Positions 23,137 through 34,603 of a stretch of 64,000 nucleotides of DNA are shown one piece after another (the first letter of the stretch is position 1; every line of letters begins with the position of its first letter). Position numbers and translations under genes: made by a program. Source of the DNA: Grifola frondosa (lineage: Eukaryota; Basidiomycota; Agaricomycetes; Polyporales; Grifolaceae); the NCBI GenBank assembly GCA_001683735.1, contig LUGG01000035.1, forward strand, positions 1 through 64,000, given 5' to 3'. Under the pieces are notes generated by a model. That model ran no database searches, was not told where the DNA came from, and saw nothing but the letters and a program-made list of their open reading frames with translations.

Positions 23137-25000
23137 ATGACGAACTGGCGCGATCCACACCAAATTGCGGAAGACTATGGTAAGCATACAAGACCATCGT
23201 TCTGTCGGTTATGCTGACACAATGTTTGCTTCGCAGCGTCCGCCGTAAACCTGACCCAGATCACGGGAGGGATCTTCATGTACGCCATCCTGTCTCATTC
23301 AAAGTGACATGCTCTTACTGGCAATTAGATTGGGAGTGGGCTACCACTCTTTACTTCGACTGGAAGTTGGTATGTGCGGGTCGAGCGGAATGGAGGATTC
23401 CCACACTCGTGAGTATCCACCCCTTGTCCGTATCTGCATGGATCTCACCGAAGCACCATGCGACCCACAAGGTCTACCTCCTCACTCGGTATTTCATACT
23501 TGTTGCTGTCATGTTTATTTTGGTGGTCTTCAACCTTAGATCAGAGTTCGATTGTGATGTGCGTCTCATTTTTCATTTTCCTAGTGTCAAAATTAGATGA
23601 TGCTAATATGAACTTTATGCAGGGCGTCATGCGTGCAATGTTTGTCAGTAAAATTTATATCTACTTGGTTTGTGAATTTGACATAATGCTTATTCCAGTT
23701 TTTTGCCTACGCTGCGGTGGCACTGACTTCTGCGCTCATCGCGTTCCGGATGTACGTTCACAATGTTTCAAACAATCGTACTTATCTTGCCATTGCTAAT
23801 CTCATAATAACCCAAGCGTCGCAATCTGGAATCGCTCTCTTCCAGTAGTATTTTTCGTGAGCGCAGCAGTGCTCGTCAACGCTGCTTTCGTCCTCTACGG
23901 TCCGTCGTCTCTCCCCTGCTTCTTCACAGTGCCAATCTGACACTGACAGCTATTCATCAGGACTCATCCACGTACGCATCTCCTGCCATTCCAATGGGTC
24001 CCTTCTCACCATAGTGCACAATTAGGCAGGGGGTTCGGTGTGGAACACTGAACTGAACGGATGCCAGGTGCTAGACAGCGTACGGAGCCGGCTAGATGTC
24101 ATCGTCACGTTCGTCACCGACTTTCTCATGCTCGTCGTTATGATCGTCGGGACGTGGATGAAGCGTGGCTCCGGGAGCCTCTGGCGGTTGGTCTATCGGC
24201 AGGTGCGTACATACGGGTGTGCGTGGATAATATCTTGACGTCGCGCATGAGAAGGGTCATGTTTGGCTCCTCATCGCAGTGCTTTCTTATGTCCCTCTCG
24301 TGGTGAGTACTGGTAATACTACTTTGAGTGCTGTGTGGTGACATGGCGGATATCCTATTAGGTGCTCATCTCCCTAAATCTGAACGGTGAGCCATGCTGT
24401 TATCGAATTATCATATGTCTCTGACCTTGAAACTTTAATAGACTCTATAAACATGGTACGCTGTTGTTCCATACATTTTAGCCGACTCCGATTTGACCGC
24501 ATATATGCCAATAGATGCTGCAACTACCCCTATGTATGTCTTCCTATATATAACCTTTCCCAAATTAATACAATGTCCTTTCAGGCGTATCCATGTATGC
24601 AGCTTCCAGGTCTCTACACCCCCCAAACGATCTGATGTCTATTTTTTCTCTAGGGCAGTGTGTGCGATGCGCATGCACCGGGGCTTGTATGAATACGCAC
24701 ACGCCAACCAGGTGTACGCATCCTCCATTCCTCTCCCCGTGTTTCTCTTATGCTTATCTGGAATGCAGAATTGTCAACGTCAGCGAGGCGATCGAGTTTA
24801 GCGACCCCCATCCGGACTGGAACACCAATACGACCAGCAATGCCGGTCCATTAGTCCATATGTGAATATTCCCCATTTCAAGCTGGCTGTTTTTTGAATT
24901 CGCTAAACATCATCTTCGCGGCAGAACGCGTATGGTCGAGACAGACGCAGGTTCCGGGTACACGAAGGACGGCGGCCCCCCTGGTCTGTCCACGGTATGA
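23137..25000 (+). CDS. Multi-pass membrane protein, same family, copy 3 of 4 (one phase break)
   Basis: The exon plan matches copies 1, 2 and 4: two 43-nt first exons, then WEWATTLYFDWK, VYLLTRYFILVAVMFILVV, FFAYAAVALTSALIAFR, VAIWNRS, GSLWRLVYRQ, the very short exons around DSINM and VSM, and CAMRMHRGLYEYAHANQ. The stop is TGA at 24998-25000. The intron after the AFRI codon keeps a normal GT donor. One defect is seen. Exon 2 (23237-23279) ends in phase 2, but exon 3 after the acceptor at 23328 begins ATTGGGAG, one base too many for the conserved TGG-GAG-TGG. An extra T at 23330-23331 would explain it. Otherwise the protein is complete. Function unknown. Confidence 0.68.
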
Positions 25001-26099
25001 GGTCCAAAGAATTATTCTTCAGCACGAAACCCGCTCTAGAACTTACAATATAACTGACATGGATGCCTCGAATCATTCGCTTCCTGACGTCTGATTGTCA
25101 CTCCTTTCCTATGGATATTGTTCTCCACTATCTCGCCCTCAACACTCCTCATTACAATGTATCTTATAGCACGTTATAAACTCTCCGCATACCTCCATTT
25201 GTAGCGCTTCACTTCAATTTATTCATTTTTGTTTATCTTTGTGCTCCAGTAGTGATCGGCTGGCTGTGGATTCCTTGTGCGATGCGCGTGACGCGAAAAT
25301 GCTCTTATTTGGACAAAAGCGGGTATGTAGGCAGACAGTGCCCGTATGAAAGATTAATATCAAAGTTGTGAGAACTGTAGATCGTTCGGAGATGGTGAAT
25401 GTCGTACGGTCGTGATACTGATAAATCAGAGTGCGCGTACCGTCACGCGCACGTGATATCATAACGTCGCGAGTCGTGACGCTCAGGTTCAACTTTCCAA
25501 GATCGACAACTCACCACTGCCCGGCACGCTTTTTTTCCATGAGGTCTCTCGAGCTGGTTCAGTATTCAACTGTTGGCTGCGCAGTCATGCAGCTTTGTGT
25601 AACATCACTCAAGTGTTATACGAGTTTCTGCACCCTTCAGTGCGTGACAATAACATGTCTTCTCAACAGCATAGCACACTCGTGCAAGTCGATAGAATTT
25701 CTCGCGTGTGGGTGCATGAACTTTTGCAGTTCATAAATATTGCGTAATCTTAGCATGTGAGTGATCATTATCTCACTTCGTCGTGAGTTGGACGTTCCAT
25801 TCCTGCCGCTTGCGGGCCGTAAGGTCTTCGGCTGGATGGATGACTCGTAAAATGCAGCAAGGGCATGCGATAGTGTAGACATGCACGATTCTCTACGTAA
25901 AAATGCATGAAGTCGTGGTTGTTTGAACCACGTGCATCCGGGCAAATGCCACTGAAACGCAGCCTCTCACTATCATCTCATCCGCAACACAAGCTCTCTA
26001 GAACTCTGCTCAAGCATTAGCCCTACGATATTAGCTTTGAATCACAGGTTGGTGACTTGATGACGCCTCTGATTGTGAGACTGATATCAATGCCATCAG
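25001..26099. other. Intergenic, no gene recognised
   Basis: The stretch has mixed composition and no open frame with recognisable sequence. It may include the unseen 5' exons of the following kinase-like gene. Confidence 0.4.
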
Positions 26100-28084
26100 A
26101 TGTGCCCCGTGGAAGATCGTGAAGGGGGGGCTGCTGGACGCCATGATCAACCTCGAAAATTTCCCGCAGAGCAGTTGGAAACATATCCAGTCTTGTCCAT
26201 CTCAAATCATCCCGCGGCCACTCATGACGATAAAAGACTTCACGAACAGGATCATCACGGAAGGTTGGTGGTGGCCGCAATCGTGCTCACAGACTGCGAA
26301 AGTCGAACAATAGACAATTTGAACACTTCCGTGGAACCCGCTCCCACAGTTGATTCGATCGAGTTAGTCTCGAAAGCCCCAGAGGTCGGCGGTTGCGATG
26401 CAGGAACTGAGGGCCATCGTAGAGACACTGAGGATGTAAATGACGTGGGAGATGCCGTGACTCGCTGCGATAGAGGCAACAAAGAGACTGCGTCCGTGCC
26501 TGTCGATGTCTCCGCGGCTTCAGAGGCGTCTTCTACGAGTTTAGACCATACATCTGACAATAAGGGTTTGTTCGACACAAGTTTATGATGTATTTCCATG
26601 CTAATTCGCTCACAGATGGTAACGAAAGTCCCTCTTTTCGTTGCCCTCGCTATCCAGACTGTGAAGGCGCCATCTGGTTCGATCCACTCAATCTGTGGTC
26701 CAACATGCGATATTCCGGCCCATTCCAACTGTGCGCCCACTTGAGGCGAAGGATAGCTGATGCTTCACAGGATGCACGAGCTTGGGAGAGGCAATTTAAT
26801 CTTCTAATCGGGAAATTCACAAAGATAATACAGGCCAATGAAGAGCAGATGAATAAGTGTCAGGCGAAAGCCCAAGCGGAAGCATGTTGTCCAACATACC
26901 CCTCCAATGCGACGGATAATCATACCCAATCCCCGCAGGAAGACCTCTTTTCGCCTGAGCATTTCTCCGCGAAACCGATATGCAGCTTGCGAGATCTCGT
27001 TCCCGAGCAGTCCTACCAAGCGTGTTGTTCATCATATCCCTCCAACGCCATGAATGATCATACTCGATCCCCGCAGGCAGATCTTTTCTCACCCGAGCAT
27101 TTCTCCGTGAAATCGATACGCAGCTTGCGAGATTTCATTCCGAGCAGTTCTTCCCCGATATCCTCATGGTGCACGATCCCGATAATATCGCAAACGCCGG
27201 CGAATATAGGAAATATATGCGTGTCTATCCCGTGCTCGAGCGTGACCACAAGTCGCGCGAGCTTGGTGACGCCAGTAGTCCACTTGTAGCTCATCTCTAT
27301 CTCGACGCGAAAAATCGCATCGGCAGCGGTCACCACTCGTATGTGCATCGCACTCCACTGACGACGCCTCTTCCAATGGGATCGTTATCCACGGTGACGG
27401 TTGCCGCGAAGACAGCATTTCGTAAATGTGGCGCGCACAAGCTTTTGACAAATGAAGCCCAGGTTTACAACTCTTTCCCGAAGGAGCTCATGGACTACTT
27501 CACATGGAATTTCGAGCGGCCCCGAAGGCCACTTAGTGCGACCGTGCCCACATTCTTCGGGTGGTATCTGCCAGTCATGGACGACGGAACATTGTTTCGT
27601 GCAGACCATGTACGTTGCGAGTCCAAGTGCGAGGTGGACTGGCCGAGTCCGATCCTATTGATGGAGGAGTGCGGAGAGCCTGTGCGGCCAGCCGAGCTCA
27701 ATCCTGATGAAAGGTGTGTATTCGCGATTCACGTTTTGTATCTTTGCGCGATGATGCTTCCTCAGAGTGGAATGCTTCTCGCTACTGCTGAGGCTGCATG
27801 AAGCGAGAATTACCCACGGCTCATTTTATGCGCGCAATATCTTGATCGAACCTGGTCCGCTTTGTCTTGCGCCCGAACGACGCTCGTTCGAGTGCCCTAG
27901 CTTCCGCACTATTGATTTTGGCCGCGCACAGTGTTGGGAACGCATGGTGAATGATTGCAAGGCGAGAACCGGAGACGGGAAACCTGAAAGAGATTATTTC
28001 CTCTTCGATTCTGATAAGGAACTCAGCAAGGCGCGAGACGAGCTACATATGCCATTTGATTATGACAAACGGTATGGAAACTGA
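26100..28084 (+). CDS. Pseudokinase-like protein of an Agaricomycete-expanded family (one-base frame break)
   Basis: Exons are visible at about 26100-26565, 26616-27713 and 27766-28084. The N-terminal part is acidic and low in structure. A conserved PxYPDCEGAIW-type segment follows, then two copies of a 46-residue unit (26880-27155), then a kinase-like domain. That domain has RIGSGHHSYVHR in place of the glycine loop, VTVAAKTAF (lysine kept), ILLMEECG (hinge), ITHGSFYARNILIEPG where the catalytic loop should be, and FRTIDFGRA (DFG kept). The loop has no HRD aspartate, so catalysis is doubtful. At 27140-27141 CATTCCGAG lacks one C compared with the first repeat unit (CGTTCCCGAG); restoring that C joins DFIP to EQFFPDILM. 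The start is uncertain. Confidence 0.65.
26880..27155 (+). repeat. In-gene tandem duplication, 138-bp unit x2
   Basis: The units 26880-27017 and 27018-27155 each encode a 46-residue block with CC-YPSNA, HT-SPQ, DLFSPEHFS and SLRDL/F. The period is a multiple of three, so frame would be kept but for the one-base loss in the second unit. Confidence 0.85.
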
Positions 28085-28833
28085 GTTGTATTTGTGGTCG
28101 GTTAGTGATACTGAATCAGTAATGTTCTGGTCAACCAACAGTTTGCCAGAGTCAGCAAGTTGCTGATTTCACCAACTTTGCAACAAAGTTGCTCGTCAAC
28201 CATGTGAAAATATATGTAATCAGCTGACGACAATGTTTCCGTTGCTAAATGTTGCGAAATATGGATGTGGCATGGGGGTTTCGTCGACAGTAGAATCATA
28301 TTCTCCAAATTGGTAGTTTCAGCCGAAGCAGCAATCCACCGCTCTGCGCACGTGCTCTTCAACCAATCAGAAATCGAAGTTGTCTGGTCGACATGATATT
28401 CACATGGTCGACATCTTTCACGGCTGGCAAACAGTACTTGCGCAACTGTCGACAAAGTCGGCAAATGAACACTAGTTCACGTCGACCGATCAAGGAACAT
28501 CAAGTACTGTACTAAATCTCTACGCAACTGTGTCTAGTGCAACCGGTCACCGTCACATCACTGATCTATAAGGTGCTTGGCAGATCCAATATAATTTGAC
28601 TCTCATGTGATGAAAGATGTATGTAGAGAACAAGAATCGAATAGGGCCTCAAGATGGCTGATGACATTTAGGTTACGTTTTTCACCCAATCTGTCTGAGA
28701 TGGGAAAATCAGTTGGCGGTGTAGTTGGGTTTAAGTTGTTCCTGCTCTCCGAGCGGACTCAGAGCAGTCCTGCTTTTCTTTCTCCTGTGTGCCCAGTTCG
28801 TCCACATTCTATTCCACTCGCTTGATATAAAAC
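28085..28833. other. Intergenic; possible decayed fold-back element
   Basis: No gene is seen. AGTTTGCCAGAGTCAGCAAG (28139-28158) resembles the inverse of 28420-28437 and, more weakly, of 28443-28467. CAACTTTGCAACAAAGTTG (28173-28191) is a short perfect hairpin. A small non-autonomous element is possible but not secure. Confidence 0.3.
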
Positions 28834-30013
28834 ATGGCGTTCTTTAATAATACCGCTCTCATTGTCGACGATACAGATCCCAGGATCGCTTATTCCTCTG
28901 GATGGGAGCTTACGGCCTCGACTGGCGAGTACAATTTCACTAAACATGGTGCACGTTCTGCTGGCGCAACTGCGATATTCAACTTCATAGGTAAGACTTT
29001 TTGAATTTTCGTTTGTGTTATCGATACCATTTACGAATTCCTAGGGACCGGCATGGAGGTGTACAGTGCGATTGGCTCGATCGATGTTTACGGGCAACCA
29101 GTGACGGAATACACTGTCGATGGTGCCGTCATGGGCACCTACGACGCACCCGTAATTGCTCCAGGATACTACGAAAGTAAAGTCATGGTCTTCCGCTCTC
29201 CACTACTTTCTGCTGCCGACCATAAACACGTGATCACCAACGTCAACGGGACCTATCCATGTGAATTTTGGCTCGATTACATCCTCTACACGCCATCGCA
29301 GTCGTCAATGACATCATCCTCCACGACTTCTATGTCATCGGCGTCTGACTCTTCCAGTTCCACAAGTGCGTAACGTCATCTTTCCATCTCTCCTCAGCTC
29401 ATTTTTTTCGAGATTCTTGTGTGGTGCAATTTAGGTCCCTTGTCTTCGATCGCTCCCCTTCTACTACATCCACAATTGCAGTTGCAATAGCGAAAACACC
29501 ACCGGCAGGGGCAATAGTAGGAGGAGTGATCGGGGGAGTAGCTGTTATCGCACTAGTCATCCTCGCCTACTTGTTCCTGTGCAATCGTGGCCGAAGAACC
29601 CGGCACATTCCTTTCGTGCCTGGTGCGTGTGACTCCCACCTCGATATTTAAATTCCTGGCATGAAGCTTTGAATAATGCAGATCTACAACCATATATGGG
29701 AAGGCAGAGTGATGGACCTCCATCTGCGACTCCTATCGCATCAGCGATGGGTGCCGCCCCAGCCCCAACTACTCCATCGAGCGCGTCTGTTGTGCCATAC
29801 CCAGTATCCGACACGTCCCCGTCGACAGTACAGTCACCAGGATTACCTGCAGCCTCAAGCACTTCAAGCCCGAGTAAAAGATCTGCCTCTAACACAGTCT
29901 TGCAGGCACAGGTGCAGCAGGTGGCAGAGGCGCCTTTGCTTATCATCCAACACAGCGACTCGGGGGTGCGCAGAGGCATACTGGAGATGCCTCCGGTATA
30001 TTCCAGAGATTGA
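28834..30013 (+). CDS. Single-pass membrane protein with extracellular head and Ser/Thr-rich stalk
   Basis: Four exons (28834-28990, 29045-29369, 29435-29622, 29682-30013) give 333 residues. The N-terminal part (NTALIVDDTDPRIAYSSGW, then YSAIGSIDVYG, TYPCEFWLDYILY) has the look of a beta-rich extracellular domain found in many basidiomycete surface proteins. It is followed by a stalk of Ser and Thr (about residues 148-170), one strong transmembrane helix (AIVGGVIGGVAVIALVILAY), basic residues CNRGRRTRH, and a proline/serine-rich cytoplasmic tail. No signal peptide is obvious at the start. A decayed relative lies next door (30460-30890). Role unknown; cell-surface sensing or wall anchoring is a guess from architecture. 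Confidence 0.75.
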
Positions 30014-30459
30014 TTCTAGGTAACTCTGCCGGTCTCATGTTGTTCCATACCAACCTTGCACAAATGCACGATGAGCCCTCCTTGAAGCTCGTCATTCTAT
30101 CCCGGGAATGATATTGACTTTAAAGCGTCCGGCGGTCGAAATCTGCCGGATTTGCGCCCATAGATTCTGGAAACGCACGCGCATTTGCAGGTTACCAGAT
30201 CAAATTTTGCATTTCCGATCACTGCATGATAAGCAGATCCCCCCCCCCCTTTCCGGGCTCTTTCACTGTTCCCTTCCATCAGGGATGAATTTCTCGACCA
30301 CCACATCTGCTCGAGCAACGCTGTATATCAGATATCGTCGCCTTTGATTTCTCCATCTACCTGCTTACGTATCTCCAGGCACAAAGATGTACTGAGATAG
30401 GCCAAGGACGCAACATCACCTCTGTCAAATTTTGGTCATGACATAAAGCCACTAGCGCC
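30014..30459. other. Intergenic
   Basis: Contains a C homopolymer at about 30240. No gene is recognised. Confidence 0.4.
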
Positions 30460-30890
30460 TTGGTACCAGGCAAGCGGGATGATATTCGACTCGAGCTCCT
30501 GTCTCATATAAAAGGCGATAGTAACATCCGCGAACCTTCCTCAAAACCATCTCCCCACAGGCGCATTGTTCTGCTGGTTGGAATCTGTCTAGCTGTGCTG
30601 GCCGTAGCAATGCTTTTCAATGCTACTGCCCTTCTCGTCGACGATGGGGATTTAACCAGCATCCAGTATTCAGAGGGATGGATCTTTGACCAGCAGGCTT
30701 CCGAAGTAGGACATACCAAGCATGGTGCTGCTATTGCTGGTCTGAATGCAACGATCAAGTTCACTGTTCGTGAATCAACGTTGACAGGCTTCCTGGTTCA
30801 TCTAATACTGTTTTCTTGGGACTGCCGTTGATGTGTATGGCTCGTTAGGCTCTATCGATGTTTACGTGACAACATACGCTATTGCCATAT
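30460..30890 (+). pseudogene. Broken paralog of the adjacent single-pass membrane protein
   Basis: An open frame encodes a hydrophobic anchor (RRIVLLVGICLAVLAVAM) followed by LFNATALLVDDGD and IQYSEGW, matching the head domain of the gene at 28834. The next exon (GTAVDVYGSLGSIDVY) is recognisable from about 30818, but the expected AG acceptor reads TTG, and after about 30870 the homology stops at the border of a dispersed repeat. It cannot make a full protein. Confidence 0.65.
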
Positions 30891-30892
30891 GT

Positions 30893-31347
30893 CGAGATCA
30901 GCGTCACAAAGTACGTGACTACAGGCATCATGATCACCAAGATAAAAATGAGCTTTGACTCGCGAATTGCAAGTCATACTGATTAAACTCACAATATTTT
31001 GAACATTAACCAATGTCGTGGCACTATATTAGTTGGGTCTAAGTCGGAGACTGCTCCAAAATCACAAGTCTTGGCTCTGCGAATCTCCGGGTCGCGTTCA
31101 ATGAGGTGGCACAGTCGGAAATAGAAGGGATTGAAGACAGACAGATTTGTTCGACGCGGTGAAATGACTGAAGTTATGTTCAATGGTAGGCAGTAAATTG
31201 GAAGCCTTGTTGGTTGCGTGTCGCGGGGCGGGATGATTGCTGGACAACAGACATACACAGGGTCGCCTGTAGAATAAAGAACGGTATCAACGTTGAACAT
31301 TGACTATGGTATACAGCCCAGTACTTATCTGTTTTTTGGTTTTGTTT
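30893..31347. repeat. Dispersed repeat, contiguous copy
   Basis: The left half (30893-31097) matches 32550-32783. The right half (31098-31347) matches 35235-35487. The other copy is therefore split by 2451 bp. The repeat contains AGTTGGGTCTAAG, AATCACAAGTCTTGGCTCTG and GGTGGCACAGTCGGAAATAG. No coding capacity is recognised. Confidence 0.8.
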
Positions 31348-31383
31348 TAAACTCACGCACGGCTTGTCCTCCCACGACAACAG

Positions 31384-31563
31384 CGCTCATTCGAGCACCC
31401 TAGCTTTCGCACCACTGATTTTGGGCGTGCGCGGTGCTGGAAATCCGCATTGAAAGGTTGTAACACGCAGAAGACCAGCACAAGGGACTATTTCCTATTT
31501 TATTTTGATAAAGAGCTCACCATGGCGCGAGATGAGCTATATATTCCTTTTGTCGACGATTGA
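31384..31563 (+). pseudogene. 3' terminal fragment of the pseudokinase-like family
   Basis: The translation reads RSFEHPSFRTTDFGRARCW, then DYFLFYFDKELTMARDELY, then stop. That matches the last exon of the gene at 26100-28084 (RSFECPSFRTIDFGRAQCW, ARDELHMPF). No upstream part is present. It begins shortly after the dispersed repeat ends. Confidence 0.75.
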
Positions 31564-32549
31564 AGAGTTGTGATTCGGGGGAATTGTTGACCATGCTTTA
31601 TTTCACGGTTTTCGTTCCTGTCTAGCCTTCTGCAATAGTTATATGACAGCATGTGGCAAACGTTACAGTGAAAGCACGCGTTCAATTAAGCAGTGCTTGC
31701 TACGATAGTCTTGCTCAGACTCGAATTCATGGAGCGATTCTACAACTAGTAACAGCTCCTGTATAGGCCAAGCACTTGATCTTGCTTGACTGCGTTCTGC
31801 TCAAATGTAGTCGTCATTAAGACCTCAATTGCATGACTATTGAACTTGAATCACCTTATACGATCGCTGATCATGATCTGGATAGTTGTACCGATGATCA
31901 CATCGTACTAGCTTAATGTTGCTGTGTGGTCCACGAGAAAAACACACCTGATGCTCATATCGCCTGATTTTATGCGTCACATCACTCCAAATCCCTGAAG
32001 CTTGAGCTTAAAGCCTCAAATAAATTCCCCTTTGCTCAGTGACTGTTATGCGGTGACACCTTTTCAAGGATTCCCCACTACATTTTCAGCGATGGCTGAC
32101 GCAATCCATCTACACTGCCCGTCAGTTTTGTATTTTTTGGGAGGGAGGAATAGTACTTACTACCCAGAGGCTCTCACAATGAGTGCCATCTGCCATCTCT
32201 GCGTGATTCTTCTCGCAGGTACAGACACTATGGCGCAAAATGAGCAGATCGCTGTGCTGATGGTTCTACGCCAGGTCTCGATCCGAATATCTGCCTACGC
32301 GGAATGTAATCGAGAGGGGTGCCATCTGTGAACAAAAAAGAAACTCTTTCATCATGTCGATATAGGTATTACTCGAGGTCTCGATGCATGACCAAAGTTG
32401 AGGGGAGGCGAGGGCGAGGTGGCGCCAATAATGGCAGACGTGGGTGATCGCCAGTCAGGATCTTCGTTCGTGGTGAGTCTGCTTCACGATTTCCGGGGAA
32501 GATAATATGAATATGAAGAAGATTTTGTAGAGGATATCGTCTGCGAGCA
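31564..32549. other. Intergenic, no gene recognised
   Basis: One 109-codon plus-strand frame (32002-32331) has no recognisable motif. Nothing else is seen. Confidence 0.4.
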
Positions 32550-32783
32550 TCGAGATCAGCGTCGCGGAGTACGTGACTACAGGCATCACGATCGCCTGGA
32601 AAAAGATGAATTTTGACTCGTGAATTGCAAATCATACTGGTTAAAGCTCACAAAATTTGATTTTTCTCAGCGTTTGAATGTTAAATGTTGAACAACGTTG
32701 TGGTACTAAATTAGTTGGGTCTAAAGAATCGGAGACTGCTCAAAAAATCACAAGTCTTGGCTCTGCGAGTCTCTGGGTCACGT
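32550..32783. repeat. Dispersed repeat, split copy, left half
   Basis: Matches 30893-31097 and ends cleanly in GGGTCACGT. The right half resumes at 35235. Confidence 0.75.
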
Positions 32784-32993
32784 GAATGTTGACTCGAACT
32801 TTTCGTCTCGGCAAGCATTGATCGATATCTCTTTCGTACTCAACTCTCGAGTCATTCCAACGTTGTCGAATCCTGACACTTTCCCTCGATTTCATCAACA
32901 CATTTAGAGGTTTGAAGGAGTTCAATGCTGTGAGCCACGAAACGATCTATGCACGTACGAATAATTACCTTGAGACACTGTTCAATACAGATT

Positions 32994-34556
32994 ATGTCTT
33001 TAGTCGCGGAGATGGCTTCGACTGGCCCTGACATTCCCATCCAAGACTATTCCACGACGTCCATCTCAAAGCTATCAAACGACATTCTCTATGAAATATT
33101 CTTGGCTCTCATCTCCACTTCCCCGGAGATCGTGAAGCAGGCTCATCTCGAGGGCAGATCCTGGCTCGCGATCACCCATACATGCAGTTACTGGCGCAAT
33201 CTCGCCCTCGATTCTCCCCAGCTGTGGTCTTTCATTCACGTCTCGAGGGGCGCCGGAGTAGAGATGTTGAGAGAATTTATCCGTCGATCTCAGAGAGCGG
33301 ATTTGTCCGTTGCGTTCCATGTTGGCTCGATGTTGGGGCGGTATCCTCTCGCGGTCAGTCTGGCATCGATACTCTCAGTGCATAGTCACAGGTTTGTCAA
33401 GTTCGTACTGATGACCACGGACATAAATATCGATGGATGGTTCCTGCGGGTATTTAATCGCCCGGCCCCTCAGCTACAAATCCTTCAGTCAAATGGAGTG
33501 TTTAGAGGCCATGTCGTTCAGATTTTTAATGGCCAGATGCCACGGTTACGCCGATTGGATCTCATTTTCCTCGCACGCCCCGAGATCGTGCCCATATTGC
33601 TTCGGGCGTTCGCAGGCTTCAAAAACCTAACAAACGTGTCATTGAGACTATATGACGTCGCACTACCGAGTTTCTTACAGGACAATCGAGATACTTCGTA
33701 CGAGGCTACTCCCTTCGTCCATCTGCCGAACCTTCAGGAACTGATCTTGGATTCCAATGGTCATCCGAACATAATGCTCGATATCCTCGCACATGTCACA
33801 TTCCCAGCACCTACCTTCGTCAATGTTCATTTCTTATGTACCCCCCGGGACCGCCAGCAGACGCTTGGCCAGCTTTGTCCCGTGTTGTCCAGCTTTAGTG
33901 CCATTACCGAGAACGTAACATGTGGGATGTGTGTATCAAAGGCTGATGTGTTTAGTGTCTCTATCAGCGCCTCACCCATGATCGACAGCCGATTATCGCT
34001 GCATTGGGGAGGACCCAAGGCAGTACACAATTTCAAAAATATTGCATTCCGCGCTATCCCATTCCCTTCACTAAAACGTCTCACGATATGTCTCATCGAA
34101 GATGCAAGAGATGTCGCTCTCATCTGGTCAGAGGAGGAGGTGACGGAGCTGCTTCTTCCTATCCCCACTGTTTCATCTTTGATCATCCAAGCACCCCCGG
34201 CATTCCTTCGGGCGTTCTTCCGCGTGTTAGGACGCCAAGATGTATCCGTGCTACCGAATCTGACCGCCATCTCTTTCATATACATCGATATCAAAAGCTT
34301 GCGAATCGAGCTTGAAGAGCTTCATGGACATCTCAGCACTCGCGGGATACGTCTCTCTGCGCTAAACTTCACATTCCTCGGTCGTAAACTTTTCCCGAAA
34401 GCTGTGCTTTCGCAGTTGGAGGGTATTGTAGATAGAGTGACCGTTGAAAAAGGTGAAGGGACGAAATTAGACATTCTTGGTGAGTTCTACATGTTTTTCT
34501 CGTATTTCTCGGTTCGATTAGCTTACTTTGCTTTTTTGTGCATTTTAGCAATGTAA
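32994..34556 (+). CDS. F-box protein
   Basis: Exon 1 is 32994-34479; a minute last exon (34549-34556) adds two codons' worth and the stop, giving 497 residues. The N-terminal F-box reads ISKLSNDILYEIFLALIS, then WLAITHTCSYWRNLALDSPQLWS, the usual basidiomycete form. The remainder is a leucine-rich, LRR-like solenoid without strict repeats. Expected role: substrate receptor of an SCF ubiquitin ligase, binding Skp1 through the F-box. The start at 32994 follows ACAGATT; an upstream in-frame ATG at 32949 is less likely. The gene and a partial 3' duplicate occupy the segment that splits a dispersed repeat. No frame defect is seen. Confidence 0.85.
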   Translation: MSLVAEMASTGPDIPIQDYSTTSISKLSNDILYEIFLALISTSPEIVKQAHLEGRSWLAITHTCSYWRNLALDSPQLWSFIHVSRGAGVEMLREFIRRSQRADLSVAFHVGSMLGRYPLAVSLASILSVHSHRFVKFVLMTTDINIDGWFLRVFNRPAPQLQILQSNGVFRGHVVQIFNGQMPRLRRLDLIFLARPEIVPILLRAFAGFKNLTNVSLRLYDVALPSFLQDNRDTSYEATPFVHLPNLQELILDSNGHPNIMLDILAHVTFPAPTFVNVHFLCTPRDRQQTLGQLCPVLSSFSAITENVTCGMCVSKADVFSVSISASPMIDSRLSLHWGGPKAVHNFKNIAFRAIPFPSLKRLTICLIEDARDVALIWSEEEVTELLLPIPTVSSLIIQAPPAFLRAFFRVLGRQDVSVLPNLTAISFIYIDIKSLRIELEELHGHLSTRGIRLSALNFTFLGRKLFPKAVLSQLEGIVDRVTVEKGEGTKLDILGEFYMFFSYFSVRLAYFAFLCILAM

Positions 34557-34603
34557 TACTATCATCGCGCGAGATCTGTCGGCGGGCTAGTACGTGTCAC
34601 AGA

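Noticed and set aside
30238..30250. C homopolymer as a regulatory element
   Set aside because: Simple low-complexity tract with no partner or context.
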